Origin: Nocardia sp. NBC_00403
Lineage (GTDB): Bacteria > Actinomycetota > Actinomycetes > Mycobacteriales > Mycobacteriaceae
Length of the DNA stretch: 64,000 nt
Assembly: GCF_036046055.1 (NCBI RefSeq)
Contig: NZ_CP107939.1
Location: 3,596,001 to 3,660,000, forward strand
Direction: 5' to 3'
A program made the position numbers and the translations under genes. Under the pieces are notes generated by a model. The model saw nothing but the letters and a program-made list of their open reading frames with translations. It made no database searches and was not told where the DNA came from. This document shows, piece by piece, positions 62,559-64,000 of this stretch (positions within the stretch are counted from its first letter, which is position 1; every line of letters begins with the position of its first letter).

Positions 62559-64000
62559 GGCCGGGACGGTGCCGGCGAATCCGCCGACGTGGTGGCCCGC
62601 AAGCGCAACGGGTCCACCTTCCGCAGCGACAGTGCCGCCACCACGGCGACGAAGGTCGCGGCGGCCACGTGCCGGAAGTCGTACAGCCCGATCGAACCGT
62701 CGGGCTGGAACACCAGCATGAGCCAGGTGCAGAGCCCGACCAGCACCATCAGGGTGGTGGTCGACAGCGCGAAGCCCGCGGCGAGCGCAAGCGGCCAGGA
62801 GTAGTACCAGGGCAGCGCGGCGGGGGAGAGGATGACGATTCCGACGAAGGCAATGAGGATGCCGAGCACGGCCTCGCGTTCGCTGTGGCGGAACCGCCAC
62901 CACGTCCACACCAACACCGCGACCAATGCCACCGCACAGATTGTCCTGGTCACGCCGAGCACCGATTCCGTCCGCCACGGGGTGACCCAGGTGGTGACAT
63001 GCGCCATGATCGTCGGAAGCGACAGCCAGTTGATGATCTTCTTCGAACCCGACAGCGCGGTCAGCCAGCCGATGCCGACACCGGCCGCCACCGAGGCCAC
63101 CGCAAAGACCACCGCGAACACGCTGAGCCCGAGTCCGGCGATCTTGGCGAACATCTGTGCGGGGTGGGGCATTTCCGCGCTGGACTTGGCCGCATCCGGC
63201 TCGCCTTCCAGCGGCGCAGTGGCGCCGGGGGAATTCGCGGCTCGCTCCAGCGCCCGGCGTTCCTTCTCGTGCAACATCCAGATCCACACCAGGAACGGCA
63301 GCGCGATCCCGGCGGTCGCCTTGATGGCAACGCCGATCGCCACGACCACGATGCCTGCCACATGGTGGCGCTCCAGCACCAGCGCGATGCCCGCGCACAT
63401 GAGGCCGACCATCAGCATCTCGTTGTGCACGCCGCCGATGAGGTGGATGAGCACCAGCGGATTGAGCACGGCCAGCCACAGCGCCACCGTCGGCTTACCG
63501 CCGAGATGTTTGGTCAGATACGGCACCGCCCACATCATCAGCGCGAGGCCGGGCAGCATGACCAGCCGCAGCGCGATCGTTCCCGCCACCACATTGTCTC
63601 CGGTGATGGCGGTGATCGCGCGGCCGAGTAGCAGGAAGACCGGACCGTAGGGCGCGGTCGTGGTGGTCCACACCGGGCTCACGTTGTCCAGCAGCACACC
63701 GGGATTGGCGACCGGGCCCACCTGGTAGGGGTCGAACCCGTCACGCAGCAGCGCACCCTGGGCCAGGTAGGAGTAGGCGTCGCGGCTGAACATCGGTGCG
63801 GCGAACAGCAGTGGGAAGATCCAGATGCCGACGATCGCGCGTAGCTCGTTGAGCGTGACGCCTGCCCCCGGCCGGTCTCCGAAGCCGATGGTGGTGCGGC
63901 CGAGCCGAACCCACGCGGTGATCATCAGCAGCACGCCGACCCAGATGACCATGGTGGACAACACCAAGCCGTGGCCGAATCGCAGCCAGGACAGGTGCAT
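62555..64000 (-). CDS. mptA: Alpha-(1->6)-mannopyranosyltransferase MptA (N-terminus at window edge)
   Basis: A polyprenyl-phosphomannose-dependent GT-C mannosyltransferase that elongates the alpha-1,6-mannan core of lipomannan outside the membrane. The 481 residues visible include at least eleven hydrophobic helices. The catalytic loop MFSRDAYSYLAQGALLRDGFDPYQVGP with acidic residues after the first helices is typical of MptA/GT87-like enzymes, and the TTTTAPYGPVFLLLGR and IGGVHNEMLMVGL blocks match. The M. tuberculosis enzyme (Rv2174) is longer by ~35 residues, so the true start probably lies beyond the window. Its placement near pknL and the phytoene synthase-like gene (prenyl substrates) is suggestive. 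Confidence 0.93.
   Translation of the reverse strand: MHLSWLRFGHGLVLSTMVIWVGVLLMITAWVRLGRTTIGFGDRPGAGVTLNELRAIVGIWIFPLLFAAPMFSRDAYSYLAQGALLRDGFDPYQVGPVANPGVLLDNVSPVWTTTTAPYGPVFLLLGRAITAITGDNVVAGTIALRLVMLPGLALMMWAVPYLTKHLGGKPTVALWLAVLNPLVLIHLIGGVHNEMLMVGLMCAGIALVLERHHVAGIVVVAIGVAIKATAGIALPFLVWIWMLHEKERRALERAANSPGATAPLEGEPDAAKSSAEMPHPAQMFAKIAGLGLSVFAVVFAVASVAAGVGIGWLTALSGSKKIINWLSLPTIMAHVTTWVTPWRTESVLGVTRTICAVALVAVLVWTWWRFRHSEREAVLGILIAFVGIVILSPAALPWYYSWPLALAAGFALSTTTLMVLVGLCTWLMLVFQPDGSIGLYDFRHVAAATFVAVVAALSLRKVDPLRLRATTSADSPAPSRP

Overview
The window is chromosomal DNA of a high-GC mycolic-acid actinobacterium, most likely Nocardia or a close relative. The evidence is the dense GC-rich coding, the many GTG starts, the presence of PimB', MptA and RipC-type envelope genes, a menaquinol-type qcrCAB/ctaCDEF respiratory set, and gene order that follows (from memory) the Mycobacterium tuberculosis Rv2219-Rv2174 block. 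About 58 protein genes are supported. I saw no rRNA, tRNA, CRISPR array, insertion sequence or prophage.

Layout. 0-6 kb: a low-complexity Asp/Tyr-repeat membrane protein, an EF-G-like GTPase, an orphan DUF397 gene, a gene-poor gap and a SnoaL-like protein. 6-13.6 kb (minus strand): the lipoate/2-oxo-acid dehydrogenase block sucB(dlaT)-epimerase-GNAT, then lipB-lipA, plus pepA downstream of a zinc-ribbon TetR regulator. 14.5-17.8 kb: GNAT, gcvT (another lipoate-dependent system) and ilvE. 18-22.7 kb: an MBL-fold hydrolase, the cobalamin nucleotide-loop genes cobU-cobT-cobS and a GlxA-type regulator. 23-28 kb: DUF3043 protein, erpA-like Fe-S carrier, adenosine kinase, CBS-domain protein, asnB. 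28.5-30 kb: ctaC-ctaF. 30-37.5 kb: a lineage-specific patch with two decayed genes, an FAD oxidoreductase, a Tat-exported PhoD phosphatase, a proline-rich DUF4189 membrane protein and a TrpF-like protein. 37.5-43.4 kb (minus): acyltransferase, ROK kinase, CxxCxxC protein, ArsA-like ATPase, two SRPBCC proteins and pimB'. 43.4-44.2 kb: a non-coding repeat region with a 121-bp tandem repeat. 44.2-47 kb: a HExxH membrane protein and two NlpC/P60 hydrolases. 47.6-52.1 kb: DEDDh-exonuclease/GIY-YIG fusion, Lrp-ligand-domain protein, a secreted protein, trpD and a conserved protein. 52.4-56.8 kb: ctaE-qcrC-qcrA-qcrB. 56.9-64 kb: exoribonuclease, aroG, PASTA kinase (pknL), its HTH partner, a phytoene/squalene synthase-like gene and mptA (cut by the window edge).

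The genes fit a housekeeping region in which central metabolism (lipoylation, glycine cleavage, branched-chain and aromatic amino acids, cobamide), respiration (bc1-aa3) and cell-envelope assembly (PIM/LM mannosylation, peptidoglycan hydrolysis, PASTA kinase) lie interleaved. Three cross-cutting observations stand out. (1) At least 17 genes have a TAnnnT-like -10 hexamer exactly 6-7 nt before their start codon, implying leaderless mRNAs; this settles several start choices. (2) Both NlpC/P60 genes carry the same 18-bp direct-repeat element, GTAACCT-N4-GAGACCT, resembling MtrA sites. (3) Compared with M. tuberculosis, the block from the Rv2182c-like acyltransferase to qcrB is inverted between ctaF and the Rv2179c homologue, separating ctaC-ctaF from ctaE-qcrCAB. 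No clearly new multi-gene defence or mobile system was found.
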